From positions 248,001 through 312,000 of the forward strand of contig NZ_MJUX01000003.1 of assembly GCF_001927245.1 (NCBI RefSeq): a DNA stretch of 64,000 nt, in the 5' to 3' direction. This document shows, piece by piece, positions 11,943-19,561 of the stretch; position 1 is the stretch's first letter, and the number at the start of each line of letters is the position of its first letter. Source of the stretch: Acuticoccus yangtzensis (lineage in GTDB: Bacteria > Pseudomonadota > Alphaproteobacteria > Rhizobiales > Amorphaceae). The notes under the pieces were generated by a model that saw only the letters and a list, made by a program, of their open reading frames with translations, was not told the origin of the DNA and searched no databases. The position numbers and the translations under genes are program-made.

Positions 11943-12249
11943 GCGGGACGCGGAGGCGGCTGCCGAGGGCGATCCCGCGGCGGAGATCGGCCACAATGGC
12001 GGGCCGCCCTTGGAGCATCGCCCGCCATGGGGCGACCACCTCCACACCTTCTTCGCCTGGCGTGCGGCGCATGCGCGGCAGAAGGCGCCGCCCGCCTCGC
12101 GCGCGGTGCTGATAATGCGTGTGCGAAACGCCGCCGCGCTCGGCCTGACCTACGATGAATATGCCCGTGAGATCGTCGAGCGCGGCCGGCACCTCAGCGC
12201 GGCCGACGCTGCGCGCGTGGCCGAGATCAAGGCGGCCCGGCGCGGCTGA
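11845..12249 (+). CDS. Small IGHNGGPPLE-motif protein of unknown function
   Basis: The last ~100 residues look like a family of short alphaproteobacterial proteins that carry IGHNGGPPLE near the start, then a Trp-rich helix (WGDHLHTFFAWRAAHARQK) and GLTYDEYAREIVERGRHL. I recognise the motif but know no function. The start is uncertain. No ATG, GTG or TTG occurs in this frame between about 11872 and the motif at 11986, so translation would have to begin inside the HD gene at ATG 11845 or GTG 11869, giving an Arg-rich lead. The missing start could mean translational coupling, a rare start codon, or a decayed 5' end. Confidence 0.5.
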   Translation: MRASPITRVSSRRACAGRWWTRRTPRDAARANRRDAEAAAEGDPAAEIGHNGGPPLEHRPPWGDHLHTFFAWRAAHARQKAPPASRAVLIMRVRNAAALGLTYDEYAREIVERGRHLSAADAARVAEIKAARRG

Positions 12250-12560
12250 CGGGGCGGGGCGGCCGATGGGCCGGGTCCATCCGCGCCGGCGCGCCGCTGG
12301 CATAGCTGGCTGGGATGGGGCTTCAGTGGCACTCGTGGATTGGCCTGCGATGTCTGAAAGTTCAGTCCGGGCCAACATCCGTACGGCCTCGCACAAGCCG
12401 CCTGTGGCATCGTCGCAACATCGAAGTGCAATCCGCATGAGCGGGGACACGGGTGACGATGATTGTCCACAGATTGGGGACGGGTGCGGTCGGCGCGCCG
12501 GTCCCGCAGGCACGCAACCGGCGGTCGGCGCCAGTTCGGATGGCGCGAAAAGCCGGCCGC
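12250..12560. other. Intergenic gap with convergent 3' ends
   Basis: About 311 bp between the IGHNGGPPLE frame (plus strand) and the nitroreductase gene (minus strand). I see no supported gene or RNA. An imperfect terminator-like hairpin for the nitroreductase lies at its right edge. Confidence 0.5.
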
Positions 12561-12573
12561 TCAAGCGGGCTTT
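12548..12573 (-). terminator. Imperfect terminator hairpin at the nitroreductase stop
   Basis: Read on the minus strand, AAAGCCCGCT and AGCG-GCC-GGCTTTT can pair with a 3-base bulge, ending in TTTT. The stem includes the stop codon of the nitroreductase. Weak but correctly placed. Confidence 0.35.
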
Positions 12574-13130
12574 GGGGCGAACCGCGTGGTGATGGCGGCC
12601 ATGTCCGGGCGGTCTCGCTCGGTGGGCGTCATCTGCGGCGTGCCGATGTGGATAAACCCCGCGACCTTTTCGCCCGGTTCGACGCCGAGACCGGCGAGCA
12701 CATCGCGATCATAAGCGATCCACTCGGTCAGCCACTGCGCGCTGTAGCCGAAGGCGTAGGCCGCGTGGACGAGGTTCAGGCAGACGGCGCCGGCCGAGAG
12801 GATCTGCTCCCATTCGGGGATCTTGACGTGCGGTCCGGCGGTGCTGACCACGGCGACGACGAGCGGCGCGCGGGTGAAGCGGGCACGCTCTTCCATAAGG
12901 TCGCGTTGGGGGTCCTTCCGCTCGGCGACGCTGGCGACCACCTCGCCCGCCGCCTCTCGCGCCGCGCCCTCGAATACAATAAAGCGCCAGGGCGCGAGCT
13001 TCCCGTGATCGGGGACACGTGCGGCGATCCTCAGCATTTCATCAAGCGTCGCTTGCTCGGGGCTTGGGGAATCGAGGAAGGTTGCCGCTGTGGTCCTCCG
13101 CGTTGCCAAATAGTCACGCATCTCGCGCAT
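12561..13130 (-). CDS. Nitroreductase family protein (YdjA-like)
   Basis: A 189-residue FMN-dependent oxidoreductase. Visible family features are YLATRRTTAATFL near the start, the FMN-phosphate binding ARVPDHGKLAPWRFIVF block (about residues 36-53), the central dimer helix SAGAVCLNLVHAAYAFGYSAQWLTEW, and GFIHIGTPQ near the end. Such enzymes use NAD(P)H to reduce nitroaromatics, quinones or unknown substrates. The short length (YdjA is about 183) supports the YdjA subgroup. It is divergent from a secreted-protein gene. Confidence 0.85.
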   Translation of the reverse strand: MREMRDYLATRRTTAATFLDSPSPEQATLDEMLRIAARVPDHGKLAPWRFIVFEGAAREAAGEVVASVAERKDPQRDLMEERARFTRAPLVVAVVSTAGPHVKIPEWEQILSAGAVCLNLVHAAYAFGYSAQWLTEWIAYDRDVLAGLGVEPGEKVAGFIHIGTPQMTPTERDRPDMAAITTRFAPKPA

Positions 13131-13286
13131 TTTGTGGACTCCTGACTTGGTTTGAGCGCTTTACACTCAATGACCCGTGATCGTTGCAATAGGGTATCAA
13201 CCACGTCAGAGGTTAATGGGCTCGGGATGACCGGGCCGGGTCGCGTCATGGCGCGGCCCGCAACCAGAACGATCGAGGGACGGCCG

Positions 13287-14267
13287 ATGATACGTTGGAC
13301 AGCAATTGCGATCATTGCGCTGGCCGCTGCTCCCTCCGTCGCCGCTGCCAAGGTCCCGATCCCGAAGATGAATCCCGGGCGAGCGGCGGCCTCGCCCGAT
13401 CCCCAGTCCGCCTTCAACAGGCTGATGGGGGGCGAGGCCTACACCTCCTCTTCCGTCAGCGCCTACGCCCCGTCCGGCCCCAGCGCCGGCGAACTGAGAC
13501 CCGACCTCGGCGGCGAAGTCGCCCTCTATCTGGTCGGCAAACTGTCCGAGAATTCCGGCCCGGTCGGATCGGGCATCACCTGGCGCGTTTACCGCGACGG
13601 GCCCACCGTATCGGGACAGCTCCCGCTGGTGGAGAAGGCGCAGGGCGGCGACCTCGAGCTTCGACTGGAGCCGGGCCGCTATGTGGTCCACGCCACCTAC
13701 GGCCGCGCGGCCGTCTCGCGCACCATCGACCTCTTCAAGCCGGTGACCTCGGAGACGATGGTCCTCAATGCCGGTGGCCTGCAACTCGCCGCCGTGCTCG
13801 ACGAAAGCGAGCAGCCGGTGTCGCAGAATGTCGACTTTCAGCTCTACATGGTCGAGGAGGACGAGCGCGTTCTCATCGGCGACATCCGCGCCGGGGCCAT
13901 CGCCCGCCTCCCCGCAGGCGTCTATCACGTGGTCAGCCGTTATGGCGGCATCAATGCGGTGCGCAGCGCCGATGTCACCGTGGACGCCGGCAAGCTCACC
14001 CGTGTTTCGCTGCGTCACGCCGCCGGCACGGTTCGGCTGAAGCTGGTGCGTGACAATGGGGGTGAGGCGCTCGCGAACACCGCGTGGACCGTCTATAGCG
14101 GTGACGGTGAGGCGATCTACGAGCGCGTCGGCGCCCACGCCAACGTCACGCTCGCCGCCGGCACCTACGAGGTCGTGGCCCAGCACCGCGACATCGAATT
14201 CCGCCGTTCCTTCACCGTGAAGTCCGGTGAAGAGGCTGACGTGGTGGTTCGCGCCACGCGGCTCTGA
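13287..14267 (+). CDS. Secreted protein with three beta-rich internal repeats
   Basis: A 326-residue protein with a signal peptide (MIRWTAIAIIALAAAPSVAAA, cleavage near residue 21) and GAGGGA 8 bp before the start. The body shows three related units. Each has a strand such as WRVYRDG or WTVYSGDG, then a turn-strand module: LEPGRYVVHATYGRAAVSR, LPAGVYHVVSRYGGINAVR and LAAGTYEVVAQHRDIEFRR. Each unit ends in a strand with Val/Thr alternation. This suggests tandem immunoglobulin-like or PEGA-like beta sandwiches exported to the periplasm or surface. I do not recognise a named family. An unrelated-looking Ser/Pro/Gly linker (about 35-70) precedes the repeats. Confidence 0.65.
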   Translation: MIRWTAIAIIALAAAPSVAAAKVPIPKMNPGRAAASPDPQSAFNRLMGGEAYTSSSVSAYAPSGPSAGELRPDLGGEVALYLVGKLSENSGPVGSGITWRVYRDGPTVSGQLPLVEKAQGGDLELRLEPGRYVVHATYGRAAVSRTIDLFKPVTSETMVLNAGGLQLAAVLDESEQPVSQNVDFQLYMVEEDERVLIGDIRAGAIARLPAGVYHVVSRYGGINAVRSADVTVDAGKLTRVSLRHAAGTVRLKLVRDNGGEALANTAWTVYSGDGEAIYERVGAHANVTLAAGTYEVVAQHRDIEFRRSFTVKSGEEADVVVRATRL

Positions 14268-14596
14268 GGCACGGGTTCCGACGCGCCTGCGGCTTGAACC
14301 TCTTCTCCGATGCGGTCCGGCGAGGCAACGGCCCCGGACCACTGGGGTGCTGACCCTGTCGCACCTGCCTTCACTCCTGTTCCTGACGACTTGATCCGTG
14401 CGGGCTCGGTGGCGAACATTGATTTCGCGTACCGTTCATCACGCTCGTGCGCCGTTTGGTGAGGAGTGCGGAGCGTGAACGGGGCGAGATCGTTGCCGCT
14501 CGGGTGTTGATCGCACCGCCGCCTTGGGGCAGCGTGCGCCCGACGCCCGCCGGGGAGGGTCCTTCCCGGCCACGACGCACAATTCAGGAGAGTCCG
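14268..14596 (+). other. Intergenic gap upstream of the DUF3126 gene, with two hairpins
   Basis: About 329 bp without a supported gene. A 7 bp stem (GGTCCGG 14314-14320 with CCGGACC 14334-14340) may end the secreted-protein transcript. A second stem-loop, GCCGGG-G-AGG with CCT-T-CCCGGC (14549-14570), lies 26 bp before the DUF3126 start, inside the likely 5' leader. The promoter of the downstream genes must be here, but I cannot place it. Confidence 0.4.
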
Positions 14597-14812
14597 GTGA
14601 AAAAGACCGAGATGGCGAAGGTTGAAGCCTATATGCGCCGCGTGTTCGGCAATGAGACGATCGAGATTAGGCCGCAGCCCCGCAAAGAAGACTCGGCCGA
14701 AGTCTATATCAAAGGCGAGTTCATCGGCGTTCTCTACCGGGATGAGGACGAGGGTGAACTGTCCTGGAACTTCACGATGGCGATCTTGGAAATGGACGTC
14801 GAAGGCGCCTGA
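14597..14812 (+). CDS. DUF3126 family protein
   Basis: A 71-residue protein recognised as DUF3126 by VEAYMRRVFGNETIEIRPQP, DSAEVYIKGEFIGVLYRDEDEGE and FTMAILEMDVE. The family is restricted to alphaproteobacteria and is of unknown function. Translation starts at GTG 14597 with AGGAGA at 14586-14591; the longer frame upstream is non-coding. The downstream carbonic anhydrase starts 10 bp later, so the two are probably one transcript. Confidence 0.85.
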   Translation: MKKTEMAKVEAYMRRVFGNETIEIRPQPRKEDSAEVYIKGEFIGVLYRDEDEGELSWNFTMAILEMDVEGA

Positions 14813-14822
14813 GGGCCATCCG

Positions 14823-15344
14823 GTGCCGGTCTATCGGCTGGACGGGATCGCGCCCGACATCCACCCCGACACGTGGATCGCGCCGACGGCGGTGCTGATC
14901 GGCAGGGTGCGACTGAGGGCGGGCGCCTCGGTCTGGTATGGTGCCGTGCTGCGCGGCGACAACGAGTGGATCGAGGTCGGCGCCGGCAGCAATGTGCAGG
15001 ACAATGCGGTATGCCACACGTCGATGGGCGCGCCGCTGACCATCGGCGCAGGGGTGACGGTGGGGCATAAGGTGATGCTGCACGGCTGCACCATCGGCGA
15101 TGGCGCGCTGATCGGCATGAACGCCGTCGTCCTCGACCATGCGGTGGTGGGGGAGGCGGCGCTGGTGGGGGCGCAGGCGCTGGTGGCGGAGGGGAAGACG
15201 ATCCCGCCGCGGACGCTCGCCTTGGGTGCTCCCGCGCGCCCGGTGCGGCCGCTGACGCAGGCCGATCTGGCCGGGCTCGAGCGGGCGGCGACCGGCTACG
15301 TCGCCAACTGGCGGCATTTCGAGCAAGGTTGCGAAGAGGTTTGA
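14823..15344 (+). CDS. Gamma-carbonic anhydrase family protein
   Basis: A 173-residue left-handed beta-helix protein, starting at GTG. Hexapeptide turns run through the middle (TAVLIGRVRLRAGASVWYGAV, then IGAGVTVGHKVMLHGCTIGDGALIGMNAVVLD). The zinc ligands are in the expected places: His in the VCHTS segment and His in VGHKVMLHGC. These proteins (YrdA/CaiE/PaaY type) are trimers; some hydrate CO2, many have unknown roles. It follows DUF3126 by 10 bp and ends 75 bp before a rhomboid protease gene. Confidence 0.88.
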   Translation: MPVYRLDGIAPDIHPDTWIAPTAVLIGRVRLRAGASVWYGAVLRGDNEWIEVGAGSNVQDNAVCHTSMGAPLTIGAGVTVGHKVMLHGCTIGDGALIGMNAVVLDHAVVGEAALVGAQALVAEGKTIPPRTLALGAPARPVRPLTQADLAGLERAATGYVANWRHFEQGCEEV

Positions 15345-15419
15345 GCACCTTAATTCGTCATCCATGACATTTGACGCAGCGGCTGATGCCGCCTTGCCGG
15401 CCGAGGTTCCGACTGCACG

Positions 15420-16301
15420 ATGAGTCACATTCCGCGCATTCCGCCGCAGACCGGCGCCGCGCGCCCCACCGACGGTCCTTCCGGTCCAGCTCCCGAGGCG
15501 GATCATGCGGCGAGCGCCGGGGGACTGCGCGCGGACGCGTCGCCTTCTGAGCGACGGGGCGGCGGCGGGCCGCATGGGCCGCATGGGCCGGCGCCCGGGG
15601 ATGGGCGCGAGCCGGTGCTGATGCTTCCCGGCGCCGTAGTGGCCATGGTGGCGCTCATCACGCTGGTGCACTTCGCCCGCTCGTTTCTCTCGCCTGAGCG
15701 GGACGTCGTCGTTCAGCTCTGGTTCGCCTTCATCCCAGCGCGCTACGTGGCGGGATTCTTTCCCTTCCCCGGCGGGATCGCGGCCGACGTGTGGACCTTC
15801 GTCACCTATGCGCTGCTCCACGGGTCGTGGGTTCATCTGATCACCAATGCGGTATGGCTGGTGGCCTTCGGCAGCGCCGTGTCGCGGCGCTTCGGCGCCG
15901 TGCGCTTCTGGGTCTTCTCGGCGGTGGCGGCTGCGGGTGGCGCGGCGCTCCATCTGGCGCTTCACATGGGCGACCCGATCCCCGTCGTCGGCGCTTCGGC
16001 GGCGATTGCCGGGCAGATGGCGGCGGCGGCGCGTTTCGTGTTCGACGCGGGGGGGCCGATGGTGCTGCGCCGCGGCGGGACCGACGACAGGGCCTTCAAG
16101 CGTCCGGCGGCGAGCCTTGCCGACACCTTCCGCAATCGGAGCGCGCTCCTTTTCATCGTCATCTGGTTCGGCATCAACCTGGCGGTTGGGTTGGGCTCTT
16201 CGGTGTCGGGCGGTCAGGCGATCGCCTGGGAGGCGCACATCGGCGGGTTCCTGGTGGGGCTGCTGTTGTTTCGCATCTTCGACCCTGTACCGCCGCGTTA
16301 A
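15420..16301 (+). CDS. Rhomboid family intramembrane serine protease
   Basis: A 293-residue membrane protein with six predicted helices. The catalytic dyad is Ser193 in GASAAIAG and His273 in AHIGGFLVG; the oxyanion-type HxxxN motif is His139-Asn143 (HLITN). The first 65 residues are Pro/Gly/Arg-rich and likely disordered in the cytoplasm. Rhomboids usually read GxSGxxG at the active Ser; here Ala replaces the second Gly, a variation seen in alphaproteobacterial members. Substrates are unknown. It stands alone between the carbonic anhydrase and a CBS protein. Confidence 0.88.
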   Translation: MSHIPRIPPQTGAARPTDGPSGPAPEADHAASAGGLRADASPSERRGGGGPHGPHGPAPGDGREPVLMLPGAVVAMVALITLVHFARSFLSPERDVVVQLWFAFIPARYVAGFFPFPGGIAADVWTFVTYALLHGSWVHLITNAVWLVAFGSAVSRRFGAVRFWVFSAVAAAGGAALHLALHMGDPIPVVGASAAIAGQMAAAARFVFDAGGPMVLRRGGTDDRAFKRPAASLADTFRNRSALLFIVIWFGINLAVGLGSSVSGGQAIAWEAHIGGFLVGLLLFRIFDPVPPR

Positions 16302-16413
16302 GCTACAGATGCGCGCCCTATCCGTTGGTCGATGAGCGCGAAACGCAGGCTGGTCATCCCCTTAAAATTGTGTTTCGCTCCGTTGTCTGGCCGATCGGGG
16401 GAGGCAAATAGAG

Positions 16414-16842
16414 ATGACGGTAAAGGCGATCCTTAAGGAGAAGGGCGGCAACGTCTTCTCCATGTCTCCGGATGCGACTTTGGCAGAGGTTGCTCAAGAG
16501 CTTTCTAAACACAAAGTTGGCGCATTGCTGATCATGGATGGCGATCAACTGGTCGGCATCTTGTCGGAGCGTGATATCGTGCGCCACATCGCCTCGGCCG
16601 GGGCCGAGGCTTTGAAGGTGACCGCATCGTCCGTCATGACCAAGAGCGTGCAGACGGCAAGTCCCGACGATCTGGTCGACGACGTGATGCAGCGCATGAC
16701 GAGTTCGCGATTTCGGCACATGCCGGTGGTGGAGAGCGGCAAGGTGGCCGGGCTCATCTCCATCGGCGACGTGGTGAAGGTGAAGATCGAGCAGGCGATC
16801 CGTGAGCGGGATCAGATTCGCGATTATATCCTGTCCACCTGA
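16414..16842 (+). CDS. Protein with two CBS domains
   Basis: A 142-residue protein made of two CBS units (about residues 8-60 and 72-135). Each ends in the typical strand-turn pattern: LVGILSERDIVRHIA and VAGLISIGDVVKVKI. Paired CBS domains bind adenosyl ligands such as AMP, ATP or NAD and act as energy sensors. In alphaproteobacteria, stand-alone proteins of this build are common stress-linked proteins. GGGGGAGG lies 10 bp before the ATG. It converges on hisI. No partner enzyme is adjacent. Confidence 0.88.
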   Translation: MTVKAILKEKGGNVFSMSPDATLAEVAQELSKHKVGALLIMDGDQLVGILSERDIVRHIASAGAEALKVTASSVMTKSVQTASPDDLVDDVMQRMTSSRFRHMPVVESGKVAGLISIGDVVKVKIEQAIRERDQIRDYILST

Positions 16843-16875
16843 CAGGGGAGCGGTGGGGCTGGCGTGCGTCGTGGG

Positions 16876-17301
16876 TCAGTCCGCGCGGGTGAGCGTTCCG
16901 TCCGCGCCCACCGCGCGGTAGAAGCACGTGCGCGCGCCGGTGTGGCAGGCACCACCGTCACCGCCGACGGTGACGCGTAGGATGACCGCGTCCTGGTCGC
17001 AGTCGACGAGGATGCGCTTCACGGTCTGGATCTGGCCCGAGGTCTCGCCTTTCTTCCACTGCGCCTTGCGGGACCGGCTGTAGTAGTGCGCCTCGCCGGT
17101 CGCAAGGGTCGCGGCCAGCGCTTCGGCGTTCATGTGGGCGAGCATGAGGATGTCTCCGCTGGAATCGTCGACCGCGACGGCGGTCACGAGCCCATCGGCG
17201 CCGAACTTGGGGCGGAAGACGGAGCCGCGTTCCTGCTCTTTCGCGTCGGGAGATGGCGGTTGGAGGCTGTTGGAGACAGGTGCCACGACATATATCCTCA
17301 T
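16876..17301 (-). CDS. hisI: Phosphoribosyl-AMP cyclohydrolase
   Basis: A 141-residue enzyme of histidine biosynthesis (third step), opening the purine ring of PR-AMP. It has the family sequence [36 protein letters not shown], and the metal site DCDQDAV with [14 protein letters not shown]. It is monofunctional, lacking the HisE pyrophosphohydrolase half, as is usual in Rhizobiales. The N-terminal 25 residues are variable and a slightly later start is possible. It is divergent from the NifU-like gene and far from other his genes here. Confidence 0.92.
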   Translation of the reverse strand: MRIYVVAPVSNSLQPPSPDAKEQERGSVFRPKFGADGLVTAVAVDDSSGDILMLAHMNAEALAATLATGEAHYYSRSRKAQWKKGETSGQIQTVKRILVDCDQDAVILRVTVGGDGGACHTGARTCFYRAVGADGTLTRAD

Positions 17302-17320
17302 GTGACCGGGGAGAGCCGTT

Positions 17321-17764
17321 ATGCTGACAGACCTCTACAACGACAAGATCCTGGGCTTCGCCGCGAATATCGAGCGGGTCGGCAGGCTGGACAAGCCGGA
17401 TGCCAGTGCCACCCATCGCTCGCGCCTGTGCGGCAGCCAGGTCACCGTCGACCTGACGATGAAGGATGGCCGCGTGGCCGACTTCGCCCACGAGGTGAAG
17501 GCGTGTGCGCTCGGCCAGGCCTCGTCGTCGATCATGGCGCGCCACGTGATCGGCGCCACGGTGGAGGAGCTCGAAACCGTGCACGACCAGATGGAGGCGA
17601 TGCTGAAAGAGGGCGCTCCGCCGCCGACGGGCGAGCGCTGGGAGGAGCTGAAATATCTGGAGCCGGTGCGCGAGCACAAGTCGCGCCACGCCTCCACCAT
17701 GCTGACCTTCGGTGCCACGCTGGAGGCCGCGCGAAAGGCCGCGGCGCTGGCGGAAGCGGCGTGA
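17321..17764 (+). CDS. NifU/IscU-like iron-sulfur cluster assembly scaffold
   Basis: A 147-residue IscU-fold protein beginning [21 protein letters not shown]. Two of the three IscU cluster cysteines are visible ([11 protein letters not shown] and [15 protein letters not shown]). The third position is in [14 protein letters not shown] with no Cys, so it differs from classic IscU/SufU. This form occurs widely in alphaproteobacteria, often next to hisI and yidD as here. The function is probably Fe-S or zinc-related but is inferred only. It lies between hisI (divergent) and yidD (77 bp downstream). Confidence 0.82.
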   Translation: MLTDLYNDKILGFAANIERVGRLDKPDASATHRSRLCGSQVTVDLTMKDGRVADFAHEVKACALGQASSSIMARHVIGATVEELETVHDQMEAMLKEGAPPPTGERWEELKYLEPVREHKSRHASTMLTFGATLEAARKAAALAEAA

Positions 17765-17841
17765 GGTGGCGTCTTCGGCCGTGAGACGCAGCGCGGGACA
17801 GCCCGTGAGGCGGAGCGGGGCCGCGTGAAAGGCGGCGGCGC

Positions 17842-18144
17842 GTGAGGCCGGTGGCCGCAGGGCTGCGCGGCATCTTCTACGTCTACCGGGTGTTCCTGTC
17901 GCCGTTCATGGGGCGGCAATGCCGCTATCTGCCGACCTGCTCGCACTATGGTGACGAAGCCGTCCGCCGGTATGGAGCGTGGACCGGGGGATGGCTGACC
18001 TTGGCGCGCATCCTGCGCTGCAACCCGTGGGGCCCTGCGGGGTTCGACCCCGTGCCCGATCTGCCGCCTGACGCCGCCCGCCGACCATGGCGTTATGCCA
18101 GATGGACCGGGCGGCACATGGACCCCGCGACCCGGCTGGACTGA
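17842..18144 (+). CDS. yidD: Membrane protein insertion efficiency factor
   Basis: A 100-residue protein of the YidD family, recognised by YRVFLSPFMGRQCRYLPTCSHYGDEAVRRYG and ARILRCNPW-GPAGFDPVP, with the conserved Cys trio. YidD assists YidC in inserting inner-membrane proteins and binds the membrane through an amphipathic helix. It starts at GTG 17842. Unlike many bacteria, it is not beside rnpA or yidC here, as is common in this group. A perfect hairpin follows the stop codon directly. Confidence 0.92.
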   Translation: MRPVAAGLRGIFYVYRVFLSPFMGRQCRYLPTCSHYGDEAVRRYGAWTGGWLTLARILRCNPWGPAGFDPVPDLPPDAARRPWRYARWTGRHMDPATRLD

Positions 18145-18167
18145 GGCGGTGCCGCTTCGGCACCGCC
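18145..18167 (+). terminator. Terminator-like hairpin after yidD
   Basis: GGCGGTGCCG and CGGCACCGCC form a perfect 10 bp stem with loop CTT directly after the yidD stop. There is no T-run, so it may be a Rho-linked or RNA-protecting hairpin, and it could serve the convergent gene too. Confidence 0.5.
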
Positions 18168-18215
18168 ATCGGCCCTCTGGTCGCGGCGACTTCGCTGCGG
18201 CGGCCGGGGAACGGC

Positions 18216-18737
18216 TCAGGTCAGCGGGCAGTCGGTCACATCGAGCAGGATGCCGACGCGGCTCGACATGTCGTAGGCGAGGCCTTCGAGGTTCACGTAG
18301 AGGGTGCGGCCGGAGAGGGTGATGTTGTCGTCAGCGATTGGGAGCGTCGTGGCCGCCGCGTCCACCCGCGCGCCGTTGAAGACGAGACAGTCGGGCGTGA
18401 AGGAGAGGACGTATCCGTTGAATTCGGCCGGTGCGATGTCTCCGGGGGGCGAGGGAGAAAAGTTGATGTCGATGCGGCTGGGGCCGATGTCGACGAGGAC
18501 CGGGACCACGTCGAGCCCGTTCTGCACACCCTCCGGGACGAGGCCGAACTCGATCGAGTCGGAGATCGCCGCGGTGTGGATGGCGCCTTGGTAGAGGGGC
18601 GCTGACGGATCGTCGTAGGCGAGGACGCTGAAGGCGGCTGTGCGGCCGACGAGCGAGTCGGCGGCGGCGGGGCCGGAGGCGGGCAGGGCGAGCGCCGCAA
18701 GGGCGGTGACGAGGCCGGCAGTCAGTCGAAACGCCAT
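18216..18737 (-). CDS. Secreted hypothetical protein
   Basis: A 173-residue protein with a signal peptide (MAFRLTAGLVTALAALALPA, cleavage near ADS at residue 26) and GGAGATCG before the ATG. The mature part is acidic and beta-rich (for example FSVLAYDDPSAPLYQGA, EFNGYVLSFTPDCLVF, NITLSGRTLYVNLEGL) with two Cys that may form a disulphide. I do not recognise a family. The longer frame upstream (to 18860) is unlikely coding. It is isolated between yidD and the large gap before parC. Confidence 0.65.
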   Translation of the reverse strand: MAFRLTAGLVTALAALALPASGPAAADSLVGRTAAFSVLAYDDPSAPLYQGAIHTAAISDSIEFGLVPEGVQNGLDVVPVLVDIGPSRIDINFSPSPPGDIAPAEFNGYVLSFTPDCLVFNGARVDAAATTLPIADDNITLSGRTLYVNLEGLAYDMSSRVGILLDVTDCPLT

Positions 18738-19561
18738 TCGATCTCCATCGCGGCAAGGCTTGTGAACGGCGCATGCGACCGGACCGGCCTCGGCCGAACG
18801 GCCGATGGTGCTGGCCTCACGTTCGGCCAGGCCGGACGGCGCATCCGTGCCGCCGCTCACACGTGCGCTCGACGGAAACGAACCGTGGGCGGTCCCAACG
18901 GGACATCACTCTCGACACGCTTTTTCACCGATGGGTGAGATTACCATCCCGAAGGAGCGGGTGCCACCGTTCGGGTGATGTCTCCGGTCGGCTGATGTCA
19001 CCAGTCGGCTGATGTCGATCGGCGCCCTCGCGGGGAGAGCGCCCTGAGGGGGACGGCGGCGCGGCGTTCCGCGCCGACGATAGCGCGTCGGATACTTGGC
19101 GTCGCCGCTCGAGATGAGCCTTTCTCATCCCGAGCGCGCGCGGCGAGGCTCAGCGCTGATGGCGCGCGATGTTCGCCTGTTCACGCGGCGGCGCCAGGAG
19201 GGCCATCGCGGCGTAGAAGGCGCGGCGCAGGGCGGGGGAGGTGGCAAGGTACATGATCACTGGTGGACACTCTGTTTCGTGGTTCGGCGTCGGTGCGGCG
19301 CCACGCCCTATGACATGGGCGATAGCGTTGTGGTTGTGCACCACGATGAGGCGATGGCTGCCTTTCTCCTGTGCATAGCGGGGCACGATGAGGCAGGCAG
19401 CACCGCGAGACCTGGCCTATCCTGCCGGAATTGCTGGCGCGGGTGTGGATCGCAGGGATGAACGCCCGCCGCCCCTGTGAGCGCGGCCGTGCAAGGTGTA
19501 GGACAGCGTCATGCTCGGCGCGCACCCTGCCGCCGATCCCGCGTTGTAACGAGGACCCGCG
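18738..19561. other. Largest gene-poor gap (824 bp) upstream of parC
   Basis: No open frame in this stretch looks like protein; the candidates are Arg- or Gly-rich shadows. It contains a 17 bp tandem repeat (18977 onward), a hairpin at 19108-19134 (CTCG-A-GATGAG with CTCATC-C-CGAG, loop CCTTT), and presumably promoters for parC and the secreted-protein gene. A small RNA is possible but not demonstrated. Confidence 0.5.
18977..19019. repeat. 17 bp direct tandem repeat, about 2.5 copies
   Basis: GATGTCTCCGGTCGGCT (18977-18993) is followed directly by GATGTCACCAGTCGGCT (18994-19010), two mismatches, and a partial third copy GATGTCGATCGGC. It lies in the gene-poor gap upstream of parC. Purpose unknown. 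Confidence 0.7.

Noticed and set aside
18041-18055. GGGTTCGACCCCG resembling a tRNA T-arm
   Set aside because: It lies inside the yidD coding sequence (GFDP region) and no acceptor or anticodon arm can be built around it.
19150-19386. A 78-codon minus-strand frame in the gap before parC
   Set aside because: The last 34 residues (from MYLATSPALRR) look slightly protein-like, but there is no clear ribosome binding site or family match, so I do not call it.
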